64,000 nucleotides of DNA from Thiohalorhabdus sp. Cl-TMA (GCF_041821045.1 NZ_JBGUAW010000006.1:213821-277820); one strand, 5' to 3'. Shown: positions 46,714 to 54,980, numbered from the stretch's first letter. Numbers and translations: made by a program. The notes: generated by a model from the letters alone, not told the origin.

Positions 46714-47034
46714 ATGGCGTGGTGGACGCTTTTCATTGCCGGCCTGTTCGAGGTTGCCTGGGCCATCGGCCTGAAATACACGGACGGATTCACGCGCCTG
46801 GTGCCCAGCGTGGCGACGCTGGCGGCCATGGTGGTGAGCGTGCTGCTGCTGGGGATGGCCGTGAAGAACCTGCCGGTGGGAACGGCCTATGCCGTGTGGA
46901 CGGGGATCGGGGCGGCCGGCACCGTCGCCTTGGGAATCGTGCTGTTCAACGAGCCCTCCGACCTGCCCAGAATCCTGTGCATCATGGCCATCATCACGGG
47001 AATCATCGGACTCAAGGTGGTCAGCCCCGACTGA
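46714..47034 (+). CDS. sugE: SMR-family guanidinium exporter (SugE/Gdx-type)
   Basis: 106 aa with four helices. The helix-1 glutamate lies in [22 protein letters not shown], the exact arrangement of SugE/Gdx proteins, which export guanidinium ions by proton antiport; the [17 protein letters not shown] block is also typical. Start has AAGGAAGG upstream. I looked for a guanidine riboswitch in the short leader (46620-46713) and saw none I could support. It is a different SMR branch from the EmrE-like gene at 8951-9280. Confidence 0.88.
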   Translation: MAWWTLFIAGLFEVAWAIGLKYTDGFTRLVPSVATLAAMVVSVLLLGMAVKNLPVGTAYAVWTGIGAAGTVALGIVLFNEPSDLPRILCIMAIITGIIGLKVVSPD

Positions 47035-47038
47035 GAAT

Positions 47039-48124
47039 CTACACCCCTTCCTTGGCGAACAGGACATCCGGGCTGAGGATCTCCCCGGCTCCGGCACCGT
47101 CGTAGCCGCTCAGGGGATGAAGCAGGTCCTGGAAGTCGTCCCCGCGCAGGACCGATAGCAGCTCGGAGAAGCGCTGCTGATCGAGGGCCCGGGCCCCCAC
47201 AACCAGGTAGTAGACCTCCCGGTAGAGGGGAACGAAGTCCAGCTCCAGCATCCGGGCGGCGGCCTCTTCCCCCAGCCCCACGTCGGCCATGCCCCCCGCC
47301 ACGGCCGCGGCCACCGCCAAGTGGGTGTATTCCTCGGCGTGATAGCCGGTGATCTGCTCGCTGTCCAGCCCCACGCGCTCGAGCATCTGGTCCAGGGCCA
47401 GGCGGGTTCCCGAGCCCGGCTGCCGATTGACGAAGCGCGCCCCTTTCCCGGCGATGTCGACCACATCCTGCAGCCCCAGGGGATTGCCGGGCGGCACGAT
47501 GAGCCCCTGGCTGCGCATAACGAAGTGGATCAGGCGCTGGCTGCGCGAATCCAGCCAAGGACGATAGATCTCCCCGATGGGCGCCCCGAGCGGCCCCTCG
47601 GGCAGGTGGATGCCGCCCAGCTCGCAGTCGCCGCGGGCCAGCGACATGAGGCTCTGCAGGCTGCCGGCGAAGCGGACCTCCAGGGTGGTCCCCGATCGCG
47701 TGTGCAGGTAGTCGATGAGCTTGTTCAGGGCCAGATCGTGGCTGGCCACCATGGACAGGGAGGCCTTGCCGCCCAGCAGCAGGGCCTGCAGCTCCTGGCC
47801 GATCTCGCTGGAGGCGCGCTGCAGGTGCGGCTCGAGGAGGGCGTTCACCCGGATCTGCAGATCCACCAGCCGTTCACCCAGGGACGTCAGCCTGGTCCCG
47901 CGCCCCCGCTCCTTCTGCACGAGCGGCGCCCCCAGCTCCTCCTCCCAGGTCTGGATACGCTGCCAGGCCTGCCGATAGGGAATTCCCACCTGCGCGGCGG
48001 CGGCGGTGAGCTTGCCCTCGCCGCGGATAGCTTCCAGCAGGGGGAAGAGATCGCGATCCATCCGTTTGGAGGCGTCCTCCCCCGACATCCAGGCGATTTC
48101 CAGAGACGGTTTGGCCGTTTTCAT
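47039..48124 (-). CDS. ModE-type regulator with a PBP-like metal-oxyanion sensing domain
   Basis: 361 aa from ATG 48124. N-terminal ModE/LysR-like winged helix (DRDLFPLLEAIRGEGKLTAAAAQVGIPYRQAWQRIQTWEEELGAPLV, with TRLTSLGERLVDL). The C-terminal domain replaces the usual molbindin folds by a PBP-like domain (MVASHDLALNKLIDYL, GGIHLPEGPLG, NRQPGSGTRLALDQML, YTHLAVAAAVAGGMADVGLG), the same type as in the MoeA fusion at 35632-37587. It is divergent from tupBCA and should repress or activate that operon according to tungstate or molybdate. An inverted repeat at 48240-48263 is the probable operator. Confidence 0.88.
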   Translation of the reverse strand: MKTAKPSLEIAWMSGEDASKRMDRDLFPLLEAIRGEGKLTAAAAQVGIPYRQAWQRIQTWEEELGAPLVQKERGRGTRLTSLGERLVDLQIRVNALLEPHLQRASSEIGQELQALLLGGKASLSMVASHDLALNKLIDYLHTRSGTTLEVRFAGSLQSLMSLARGDCELGGIHLPEGPLGAPIGEIYRPWLDSRSQRLIHFVMRSQGLIVPPGNPLGLQDVVDIAGKGARFVNRQPGSGTRLALDQMLERVGLDSEQITGYHAEEYTHLAVAAAVAGGMADVGLGEEAAARMLELDFVPLYREVYYLVVGARALDQQRFSELLSVLRGDDFQDLLHPLSGYDGAGAGEILSPDVLFAKEGV

Positions 48125-48239
48125 ATGTGCTCGGGTACCGATTCCTTGGCGGACAGACACAGTGACCGGGTCGGTTTTCCTTTGAAATGAAGCCGGGTTA
48201 TGGAAAAATTTCCAGGCTCGGTCCGGCTTCCCGGACCCA

Positions 48240-48263
48240 AAATATGCATTTAAAAACATATTT
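48240..48263. promoter_or_regulatory. inverted repeat in the tup/ModE-like divergent promoter
   Basis: AAATATG-N10-CATATTT, perfect 7-base arms in an AT-rich patch between the regulator start (48124) and tupB (48323). ModE-family operators are AT-rich palindromes of similar build, so this is the candidate operator for the adjacent regulator. Confidence 0.55.
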
Positions 48264-48322
48264 CCGTTCGGGGCAAGGGCTTCAGGACCCCGGAACGGAT
48301 TTAATCGGATTGTTCAACCGTC

Positions 48323-49027
48323 ATGGACAACTTCGCCGCTGCCTTCGCCGCCGCCCTGCGGCTCCTGCTCGACCTGGATCCGGAGCTGCTGGAGATCGTG
48401 GCACTGTCCCTGCGGGTCAGCCTGGCCGCGGTGGCTGTCGCCGCCCTGATCGGGCTGCCCCTCGGCGCCCTGATCGGGGTCCTGCGGTTTCCGGGAAGGC
48501 AGGCGGTGATCGTCCTGCTCAACGCGCTCATGGGCCTGCCGCCCGTGGTCGCCGGCCTGGGCATCTACCTGCTCCTGTCGCGGGCCGGCCCCCTGGGCGA
48601 GCTGGGTCTGCTGTTCACCCCCACCGCCATGATCATCGCCCAGGCGGTGCTGGTAACGCCCATCATAGCCGCCCTTACCCGGCAGACCGTGGAGGACCTT
48701 CACCAGGAGTACAAGGAGCAGATGCGCTCACTGGGCCTGCGCGCGGACCAGATGGTGCGGACCCTGCTCTGGGACGGCCGCTACAGCCTGATGACGGCCC
48801 TGCTGGCCGGCTTCGGGCGGGCCATCGCCGAGGTGGGCGCGGTCATCATCGTCGGCGGCAACATCAACCACGTTACGCGCGTCATGACCACCACCATCGC
48901 CCTGGAGACCTCCAAGGGAAACCTGGAGCTGGCCCTGGGCCTCGGCATCATCCTCGTCACCCTGGCGGTCCTGGTGAACGCCAGCGTCCTCTCCCTGCGG
49001 GGCGCGGCAGCGCGGGCCAACTGGTAG
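48323..49027 (+). CDS. tupB: tungstate ABC transporter permease TupB
   Basis: 234 aa with about five to six helices. The cytoplasmic EAA-type loop LHQEYKEQMRSLGLRADQMVRTLLWDGRYSLMTALLAGFGRAIAEVGAVIIVGGNI is characteristic of TupB/ModB-like permeases. First gene of tupBCA, separated from tupC by 13 bases. Permease sequence alone does not separate tungstate from molybdate; the binding protein decides. Confidence 0.88.
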   Translation: MDNFAAAFAAALRLLLDLDPELLEIVALSLRVSLAAVAVAALIGLPLGALIGVLRFPGRQAVIVLLNALMGLPPVVAGLGIYLLLSRAGPLGELGLLFTPTAMIIAQAVLVTPIIAALTRQTVEDLHQEYKEQMRSLGLRADQMVRTLLWDGRYSLMTALLAGFGRAIAEVGAVIIVGGNINHVTRVMTTTIALETSKGNLELALGLGIILVTLAVLVNASVLSLRGAAARANW

Positions 49028-49040
49028 AAAAGGCAGCGGC

Positions 49041-49799
49041 ATGAACGTAATCCCCTTTCCCGGCCAGAGCCCCGCGGGCCCATCCACCATCCTTCCCCTG
49101 CAGGTCCGGGAGCTGTGCTTCCAGGTCGGAGGCACGCTGCTGCTCGATCACCTGAACCTCGAGCTGCGGCACGGCCCCCGGACCCTGCTCATCGGGCCCA
49201 ACGGCTCCGGGAAGAGCCTGACCCTGCGGCTGCTCCACGGCCTGATTCGGCCCTCTTCCGGGACCATCCGCTGGGACGGCCTGCCTCCCGACCGGCACCT
49301 GCGCACCCGGCAGGCCATGGTCTTCCAGCGGCCCGTGCTACTGCGCCGCACGGTCCGGGCCAACATCGACTACGTGCTGCGGATTCACGGCATGGGCCGC
49401 GCCCAACGGCGCGAGCGGATCGACGAAGTGCTGGCGCAGGCCGGCCTGGAAGCGCTCGGCAATCGCTCCGCCCGGGTGCTGTCCGGCGGCGAGCAGCAGC
49501 GCCTCGCCATCGCCCGCGCCTGGGCGCTGCGCCCGGAGGTGCTGTTCCTCGACGAGCCCACCTCGAATCTGGACCCCGGGGCGGCCCTGGCGGTGGAAGG
49601 CATGATCGACACCATCCACCAGCGCGGCACCAAGATCCTCATGACCACCCACGACATGGGGCAGGCCCGCCGCCTTGGCGACGAGATCCTGTTCCTCCAT
49701 CGGGGACGCCTGCTGGACCAGGCCGACGCCGATACCTTCTTCGGCGCACCGGAAAGTCAGGAAGCCCGGGCCTTCCTCCAGGGAGGCCTGGTAGTTTGA
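49041..49799 (+). CDS. tupC: tungstate ABC transporter ATP-binding protein TupC
   Basis: 252 aa. Walker A GPNGSGKSLT, Q-loop MVFQRPVLLRRTVRANIDY, signature LSGGEQQRLAIARAWALRP and Walker B VLFLDEPTSNLDP are intact. Energises uptake through TupB. Followed by tupA after 26 bases. Confidence 0.9.
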   Translation: MNVIPFPGQSPAGPSTILPLQVRELCFQVGGTLLLDHLNLELRHGPRTLLIGPNGSGKSLTLRLLHGLIRPSSGTIRWDGLPPDRHLRTRQAMVFQRPVLLRRTVRANIDYVLRIHGMGRAQRRERIDEVLAQAGLEALGNRSARVLSGGEQQRLAIARAWALRPEVLFLDEPTSNLDPGAALAVEGMIDTIHQRGTKILMTTHDMGQARRLGDEILFLHRGRLLDQADADTFFGAPESQEARAFLQGGLVV

Positions 49800-49825
49800 G
49801 CGCACCAACAGAAGGACCGCAATCT

Positions 49826-50671
49826 ATGACGTCAATGCGTTTTCTGGCCGGCAAGGCCTCGGCTTTCCTGCTGGCGACGCTGCTGCTGGGCATGGCCGGT
49901 ATTTCCTCGGCCCCGGCGGAGGAAGATCCCTATATCGTAGTTCAGTCCACCACCTCCACCGAGGCCTCCGGGCTCTTCGAGTACCTGCTGCCCAAATTCG
50001 AGAAGATGACCGGCATCGACGTGCGGGTGGTGGCCGTGGGCACCGGACAGGCCATCCGCAACGCCAAGAACGGCGACGGCGACGTGCTGTTCGTCCACCA
50101 CACCCCCTCCGAATTCAAGTTCATCGCCCAGGGGTACGGCGTTCGCCGCTTCGACGTCATGTATAACGACTTCATCCTCGTGGGCCCGAAGGACGATCCG
50201 GCCGGAGTCGCCGGCATGGAAGACGTGACCAAGGCCATGCGCAAGATCGCCGAGGCCGAGGCCCCCTTCGCCTCCCGCGGCGACGACAGCGGCACCAACA
50301 AGAAAGAGCTGGGGCTGTGGGCACAGACGCCGGCGAAGCCCAAGCAGGCCAGCGGGACCTGGTACCGGGAGACCGGCTCCGGCATGGGCGCCACGCTCAA
50401 TACCGCCGTCTCCATGGGCGCCTACACCCTGAGCGACCGCGCCACCTGGCTGAACTTCAAGAACAAGGGCAGCTTCGAGATCCTGGTGGAGGGGGATCCC
50501 CGGCTCTACAACCAGTACGGCGTGATGCTCATCAGCCCCGAGAAATATCCCCACGTGAAGGACCAGATGGGGCAGGCCTTCATCGACTGGCTGGTTTCCG
50601 CCGAAGGGCAGCAGGCCATCGCCGAGTATCGCCTCAAGGGCGAGCAGGCCTTCTTCCCCAACGCGCGCTGA
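49826..50671 (+). CDS. tupA: tungstate-binding periplasmic protein TupA
   Basis: 281 aa from ATG 49826. A Sec signal (KASAFLLATLLLGMAGISSAPA) is cleaved near residue 30. The mature protein starts with the TupA signature VVQSTTSTEASGLFEYLLP, the TTTS-like loop that grips the oxyanion, and has FVHHTPSEFKFIAQGYGVRRFDVMYNDFILVGP and SRGDDSGTNKKELGLW typical of TupA rather than ModA. TupA proteins prefer tungstate strongly over molybdate, so the organism probably makes a tungsten enzyme, a formate dehydrogenase being the best guess. Confidence 0.9.
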   Translation: MTSMRFLAGKASAFLLATLLLGMAGISSAPAEEDPYIVVQSTTSTEASGLFEYLLPKFEKMTGIDVRVVAVGTGQAIRNAKNGDGDVLFVHHTPSEFKFIAQGYGVRRFDVMYNDFILVGPKDDPAGVAGMEDVTKAMRKIAEAEAPFASRGDDSGTNKKELGLWAQTPAKPKQASGTWYRETGSGMGATLNTAVSMGAYTLSDRATWLNFKNKGSFEILVEGDPRLYNQYGVMLISPEKYPHVKDQMGQAFIDWLVSAEGQQAIAEYRLKGEQAFFPNAR

Positions 50672-50698
50672 GCGATAGCCCGCACACGCCTCTCCCCA

Positions 50699-50723
50699 GG
50701 GCGGACTCCGGTCCGCCCTTTTT
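50699..50723 (+). terminator. intrinsic terminator after tupBCA
   Basis: GGGCGGAC/GTCCGCCC stem with a 4-base loop followed by TTTTT, 28 bases past the tupA stop. Confidence 0.9.
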
Positions 50724-50824
50724 CATACCCCCCCTTTGACCCATCATGGACTCGTGCTCGGTTCGCAGCCTCGGAAGCGGCACGACCGGCCCTGCTGAAC
50801 CGGATAACGTACCGGGAAGGCCCC

Positions 50825-52258
50825 ATGGGTGAGAAGGTTCACGGCAGCCATTACCGCCATTGCCATTTCAGCCGCTTCCAGCGCCATCTCCGCGAGGAGA
50901 CGGCGGCCCTGGCACGCCTCTTCGAAGAGGAAGGCTTCTCCCTCCGCCACGGCACCGCCGGGTTCGAGCTGGAGGCCTGGCTCGTGGACGCCGAGGGGAT
51001 CCCGGTGCCCGCCAACGAGGCCTTCCTGGCGGGGATGGAGGGCGCCCTGGTCTCCCCGGAGCTTTCCCGCTTCAATTTCGAGCTCAACACCATCCCGCAC
51101 CCCCTGGAAGCGGGCGCGCTGGAGCGCTTCGCCGAGGACCTGGCCGGGGGCTGGAACCGGAGCCGTGGGGTGGCCCGAACGCTCGGGCTCGATCCGGTAA
51201 TGATCGGCATCCTGCCCACGGTCACGGAGGACATGCTCGCTCCCGCCAACATGTCGCGCCAGGACCGGTTCCATGCGCTCAACGAACAGCTGATCCGGCT
51301 GCGCCGCGGCCGGCCCATCCAGCTGGACATCCGGGGCGCCGAGCGGCTTTGCACCAGCCACCTGGACGTCATGACGGAGGCGGCCACCACCTCCCTGCAG
51401 ATCCACCTCCAGCTGGACCCCAGACGGGCGGTGCGGTACTACAACGCCGCGCAGATCCTGGCCGCCCCTCTGGTGGCCGTCTCCGCCAACTCGCCGTTCC
51501 TCTTCGGGCACCGCCTGTGGCAGGAGACCCGGATCCCGCTGTACGAGCAGACGGTAGCCGGGGGGATCCTCGGGCCCCCGGAAGAACCGCGCCTGCAGCG
51601 CGTGACCTTCGGCGACGGCTACCTGCGCGGGAGCCTGATGGCGCTCTTCCGGGAGAACCTGGAGCGCTACCCCGTGCTGCTGCCGGTCACGGCGGAGTCC
51701 GAATCGGCCTCCTTTTTCCACCTCCGGCTCCACAACGGCACCATATGGCGCTGGAACCGCCCCCTGGTGGGCTTCGATCCGGACGGCACGCCCCACCTGC
51801 GCATCGAGCACCGCCCGGTCCCTGCCGGCCCCACCGTCCCGGACATGGTCGCCAACGCGGCCCTGTTCCAGGGGCTGATGCGCCAGCTGGCGGAGTCGGA
51901 GGAGCCCCCGGAGGCGCGCCTCCCCTTCGCAACCGCCCGGGACAACTTCTACGCGGCGGCACGCTCCGGACTGGAAGCCCGGGTCACCTGGCTCGACGGG
52001 CGGACCGGTCCCGCGCGCACGCTGCTTACCGAGACCCTCCTGCCCCAGGCCCGGCAGGGGTTGCGCGCCCTGGACTGCGGGCCCGGCGAGACTGATCGCT
52101 ACCTCGGGATCCTCCGCGACCGGGTCCGAACCGGACAGACGGGAGCGTTCTGGCAAGTGGCCCACGCGGAGGCCCATGGCCGGCATTTCGGCGACCTGGT
52201 CGCCGCCTACCGGGAGCGCCAGGAGTCCGGACGGCCGGTCCACGACTGGCCACCCTGA
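50825..52258 (+). CDS. glutamate-cysteine ligase family 2 (GCS2/carboxylate-amine ligase) protein
   Basis: 477 aa. The GCS2 fold is indicated by GFELEAWLVDAEG near 45 (acidic metal-binding strand), ELSRFNFELNTIPHPLE near 80, TSLQIHLQLDPRRAVRYYNAAQ near 190 and SANSPFLFGHRLWQETRIPLYEQ near 222. Such enzymes ligate an amine to the gamma- or alpha-carboxylate of glutamate with ATP; members include gamma-glutamylcysteine synthetases and YbdK. Glutathione supply for formaldehyde detoxification is one possibility, and ligation of another amine a second. It stands alone between the tup terminator and the convergent PLP gene. Confidence 0.78.
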   Translation: MGEKVHGSHYRHCHFSRFQRHLREETAALARLFEEEGFSLRHGTAGFELEAWLVDAEGIPVPANEAFLAGMEGALVSPELSRFNFELNTIPHPLEAGALERFAEDLAGGWNRSRGVARTLGLDPVMIGILPTVTEDMLAPANMSRQDRFHALNEQLIRLRRGRPIQLDIRGAERLCTSHLDVMTEAATTSLQIHLQLDPRRAVRYYNAAQILAAPLVAVSANSPFLFGHRLWQETRIPLYEQTVAGGILGPPEEPRLQRVTFGDGYLRGSLMALFRENLERYPVLLPVTAESESASFFHLRLHNGTIWRWNRPLVGFDPDGTPHLRIEHRPVPAGPTVPDMVANAALFQGLMRQLAESEEPPEARLPFATARDNFYAAARSGLEARVTWLDGRTGPARTLLTETLLPQARQGLRALDCGPGETDRYLGILRDRVRTGQTGAFWQVAHAEAHGRHFGDLVAAYRERQESGRPVHDWPP

Positions 52259-52273
52259 AGCCGTTCCCCGTGC

Positions 52274-53446
52274 CTATTCCAGGGCCTGCTCCAGATCCGC
52301 CAGCAGATCCTCCGGATCCTCCAGGCCCACCGAAAGCCGCACCATGGCGGGTGTTATGCCCAGGCGCCGCTGGGATTCCCCCGACAGCCCGTGGTGCGTG
52401 GTGGTAACCGGCTGGGTCGCCAGGCTTTCCACCCCGCCCAGGCTCGGCGCGATGGCGAACAGGCGCAGCCGGTCCACCACCGCCGCGGCGTCCGCATCCG
52501 CCACCTCGAAGGTGACCATGCCGCCAAAGCCGGTCATCTGCCGGGCCGCCAGGGAATGGCCGGGGAATTGCGCCAGCCCTGGATACAGGGCCCGCGCCAC
52601 GCGGGGGTGCTCCGCCAGGGAACGGGCCAGGACACCGGCCGTGGCGTTCTGCCGCTCCACCCGGAGCGGCAGGGTGGCAAGGCTGCGGGATAGGAGCGTC
52701 GCCGTCTCCGGGGCGGGGACCTGGCCGAGGCTCTTGCGCCAGGCGGCGACGGGCTCCAAAAGCGCCGCGGGGCCCATGACGGCGCCGGCGGTCAGGTCGC
52801 TGTGGCCACCCAGGTACTTGGTGGCGCTGTGCATGACGAGGTCGGCTCCCAGCCCCAGGGGATTCTGATTGACGGGGGTGGCGAAGGTATTGTCCACCGC
52901 CACCAGGGCCCCGTACGCATGGGCCACCTCGCTGATCTCGGCAATATCGTAGACTTCCAGAGAGGGATTGGTGGGGGTCTCCAGGAACACCAGACGCGCT
53001 CCAGCCGCCAGCCGTTCCTCCAGTTGCGCCCGCAGCGCAACGGGCTCCGTTTCCCAGAGTAGATGGGTGTCCATACCCAGCCGGGGGAGCTGGTCCGTAA
53101 GCAGCTCCAGGGTCCCGCCGTAAGCGTCGCCGATACAGACAATCCCCTCCCGGCCATGGGCGAAGAACAGGGACGACTCGGCGCCCATGCCGGCGGTGAA
53201 CGCCAGGGCGGCCTCCGCGTCCTCCAGGGCGGCCAGCTTGGCCTCCAGGCTGCGCACGCTGGGGTTGGCGCCGAAGCGGGTGTACAGGGCCCCCTCCGCG
53301 CGCCCCTCCACCACATCGAGCAGGGCATCCGTGGAAGGATAGCGGAAGGTGGTGGTGTTATAGACCGGCGTGTGCGGGCTTCCGAAGGCGTCGGACCGAT
53401 CCCCGGCGTGCACGCAGCGTGTGGCCAGCCCCTGGCGTTTGCCCAT
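52274..53446 (-). CDS. Cys/Met metabolism PLP-dependent enzyme (cystathionine gamma-synthase/lyase type)
   Basis: 390 aa from ATG 53446, whose upstream bases (GGAGCGGGAAGT) give an acceptable ribosome site. Family signatures: FRYPSTDALLDVVEGRAEGALYTRFGANPSVRSLEAKLAALE near 35-75, LETPTNPSLEVYDI near 155, VAVDNTFATPVNQNPLGLGADLVMHSATKYLGGHSD with the PLP lysine (about 210), and SLGGVESLATQPVTTTHHGLS. The exact reaction (cystathionine gamma-synthase, gamma-lyase, O-acetylhomoserine sulfhydrylase or methionine gamma-lyase) cannot be separated by eye. It is divergent from the TusA-like gene. Confidence 0.88.
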   Translation of the reverse strand: MGKRQGLATRCVHAGDRSDAFGSPHTPVYNTTTFRYPSTDALLDVVEGRAEGALYTRFGANPSVRSLEAKLAALEDAEAALAFTAGMGAESSLFFAHGREGIVCIGDAYGGTLELLTDQLPRLGMDTHLLWETEPVALRAQLEERLAAGARLVFLETPTNPSLEVYDIAEISEVAHAYGALVAVDNTFATPVNQNPLGLGADLVMHSATKYLGGHSDLTAGAVMGPAALLEPVAAWRKSLGQVPAPETATLLSRSLATLPLRVERQNATAGVLARSLAEHPRVARALYPGLAQFPGHSLAARQMTGFGGMVTFEVADADAAAVVDRLRLFAIAPSLGGVESLATQPVTTTHHGLSGESQRRLGITPAMVRLSVGLEDPEDLLADLEQALE

Positions 53447-53733
53447 ACTTCCCGCTCCTGGTCGGATCCGGTACCGGCCCGAGCTCGGCTCCGGATGGGT
53501 GGAATGCCGTCCGTCGCGGCCGACGGCCGATGACGGGCCCGGCCCATTATGCCCGTCGTCCGCCTCGTTATCAGCTTGTCGAAAACGGCCTACCGGACAA
53601 TGCGACGAAACCATTTCCCTTGACCGGGCTCAAAGGAGGTACGTCCCGTTCGCTAATAAACTTTCCGCCGTGCATGCCTTATACTCCGCCGCGCCCGATG
53701 GGACCGGTGGAGAACGCCCTCAAGGAGGATGGC

Positions 53734-53985
53734 TTGAATACCCATCTCGTGGATGTCCGGAATACCAGCTGCCCCACCCACATCAAGTTCCTGGTGGCCA
53801 AGCTCCGGGAATTGGCGCCCGGGGAGACCGTGGAGCTGCTTACCGGCGATCCGACGGTGCTGGACGACGTCCGGACCTGGCTGCAACGGACGGGACACGA
53901 ATTCCTCGGCAGCACCCGGGGGGAGGAAGGAATCCGGATCTTCGTGGCGAAAAAGCAGGACCCGCAGTCCCAGCCCGCGAGCTGA
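53734..53985 (+). CDS. TusA-family sulfur-carrier-like protein
   Basis: 83 aa from a TTG start placed five bases after AAGGAGG; this gives the normal TusA length, whereas in-frame ATGs upstream would give extensions with no family match. The fold is visible as LVDVRNTSCPTHIKFLVAKLRELAPGETVELLTGD. Cys13 is the sulfur-carrying position, but the usual CPxP continuation is CPTH. TusA proteins pass sulfur for tRNA thiolation, molybdenum cofactor maturation or sulfur oxidation. With several molybdenum and FdhD genes in the window a role in formate dehydrogenase sulfuration is attractive but unproven. Upstream TTATACT near 53675 may be its -10 element. Confidence 0.8.
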   Translation: MNTHLVDVRNTSCPTHIKFLVAKLRELAPGETVELLTGDPTVLDDVRTWLQRTGHEFLGSTRGEEGIRIFVAKKQDPQSQPAS

Positions 53986-54051
53986 CCCCGCCTCTTCCTA
54001 CCGAGCACTGAACCGCGGCAGCCGGGAGCGCCCCCCAGCGAAAGCCGAAGC

Positions 54052-54067
54052 TACCCCCAAAGGGGTA
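54052..54067. promoter_or_regulatory. candidate NarL-type 7-2-7 palindrome
   Basis: TACCCCCAAAGGGGTA is the best such site in the window: right heptamer 7/7 and left 6/7 against TACYYMT, with the correct 2-base spacing. Downstream lies an AT-rich stretch (TAATACATCAATATAGCTTAT) that could hold a -10 element about 40 bases from the site centre, a normal activator distance. Confidence 0.55.
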
Positions 54068-54099
54068 TTTTTCGGGCTAATACATCAATATAGCTTATC

Positions 54100-54240
54100 G
54101 CCTTAGAGGTTCCGTTAATGCTCAAGCGGGCATGCGGACTTTGGGTTGGTTTGCTCGTGCGCAAAGTGGCCATCCTCCGGCCCTTTTCCTGTACTCCCCT
54201 TGTACAGGCCAAGGCCGGCCCCTTGGGGCCGGCCTTTTCT
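54100..54240 (+). ncRNA. candidate small RNA ending at a strong terminator
   Basis: A palindromic regulator site (54052-54067), an AT-rich promoter-like stretch, then about 140 bases ending in a perfect terminator with no convincing gene between. A 54-codon ORF (MLKRACGLWVGLLVRK..., from 54118) exists but runs through the terminator and past it, so it is unlikely to be the product of this transcript. Interpretation as a regulated small RNA is inference; start and strand are not proven. Confidence 0.3.
54211..54239 (+). terminator. strong intrinsic terminator
   Basis: AAGGCCGGCCCC/GGGGCCGGCCTT, perfect 12-bp arms with a 2-base apex (so a slightly shorter stem with a 4-6 base loop forms), followed by TTTTC on the plus strand. 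It is 226 bases past the tusA-like stop and so more probably belongs to a transcript starting in between. Confidence 0.8.
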
Positions 54241-54278
54241 ATTCCGGACACCGCAACCGGTACGGCGTGGCACGAGCC

Positions 54279-54980
54279 TTAAAGCGCCGGCCCCCTTCCG
54301 GAGCGTCCCGGGCGCTGGGAACTGGACCCCGCACGAGCCGCGTCGCGCGCCTCCAGGCGGGCGGCGGCCCCTTCCAGCACCTCGATCACCCGGCCGCCGT
54401 TCTCGCCCTTGAGCCGCCGTCTCGCCCGCATGAGCGGGGTGGAGCCCAGGTGATCAGGGATCCGGGGATCCGCGCCATTCTCCAGCAGCACCGCGATGAC
54501 CGTTTCCGAGCCCATCAGGGCGTCGTGCAGAGGGGTCTGCCCGAGGATATTGCGGGTGTCGGGACGCGCGCCGCGCTCCAGAAGCACCCGGACGTATTGC
54601 AGGCCCCGCTCCCCCAGACGGGCGGCCCAGTGCAGCGGAGTCTCGCCGCGGAAGTTCTCGTAGTTGGGGTCCCCCTCGTCGGGCGGAAGCCCGCCCGGAC
54701 AATAGAAGAAATCGTCCCCCACCCAACGCCCGCCCAGACGCAGGACCTTCCTGCCCCGCGGCCGGCGGGCGAAATGATGGGCAACCACCTCGGCCCGGAG
54801 GCGGCTCAGCAGGGCATTGCGCTCCTGGTCCGCCGATCCCACGTTAAGGTTGGGCAATTCCTCGGGAATGCCCATCCAGCTCTCCCGGCCCTCGATCAGG
54901 GCCTGCTGGAAGGGATCGCGGGCAAGGGCCCAAGCCCGCCGGTGGGCGCGATCGTCCAGGATCTCCGTATGGCCGCTCAA
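54279..54980 (-). CDS. ankyrin-repeat protein of the VWA/AAA operon
   Basis: 233 aa. After an unassigned N-terminal half, three ankyrin repeats are clear (RGETPLHWAARLGERGLQYVRVLLERGARPD, LGQTPLHDALMGSETVIAVLLENGADPR, LGSTPLMRARRRLKG). No signal peptide. Its start overlaps the stop of the AAA ATPase gene (ATGA), so it is made together with that protein. The C-terminus is a Ser/Arg/Gly tail ending SGRGPAL, closely resembling the tail of the divergent ankyrin protein (58767-59690). Function unknown; binding a partner or delivering it to the AAA protein is inferred. Confidence 0.75.
   Translation of the reverse strand: MSGHTEILDDRAHRRAWALARDPFQQALIEGRESWMGIPEELPNLNVGSADQERNALLSRLRAEVVAHHFARRPRGRKVLRLGGRWVGDDFFYCPGGLPPDEGDPNYENFRGETPLHWAARLGERGLQYVRVLLERGARPDTRNILGQTPLHDALMGSETVIAVLLENGADPRIPDHLGSTPLMRARRRLKGENGGRVIEVLEGAAARLEARDAARAGSSSQRPGRSGRGPAL

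Noticed and set aside
49115-49825. Extended N-terminus of tupA reaching back into tupC
   Set aside because: The upstream frame overlaps tupC in another phase; the signal peptide begins at ATG 49826.
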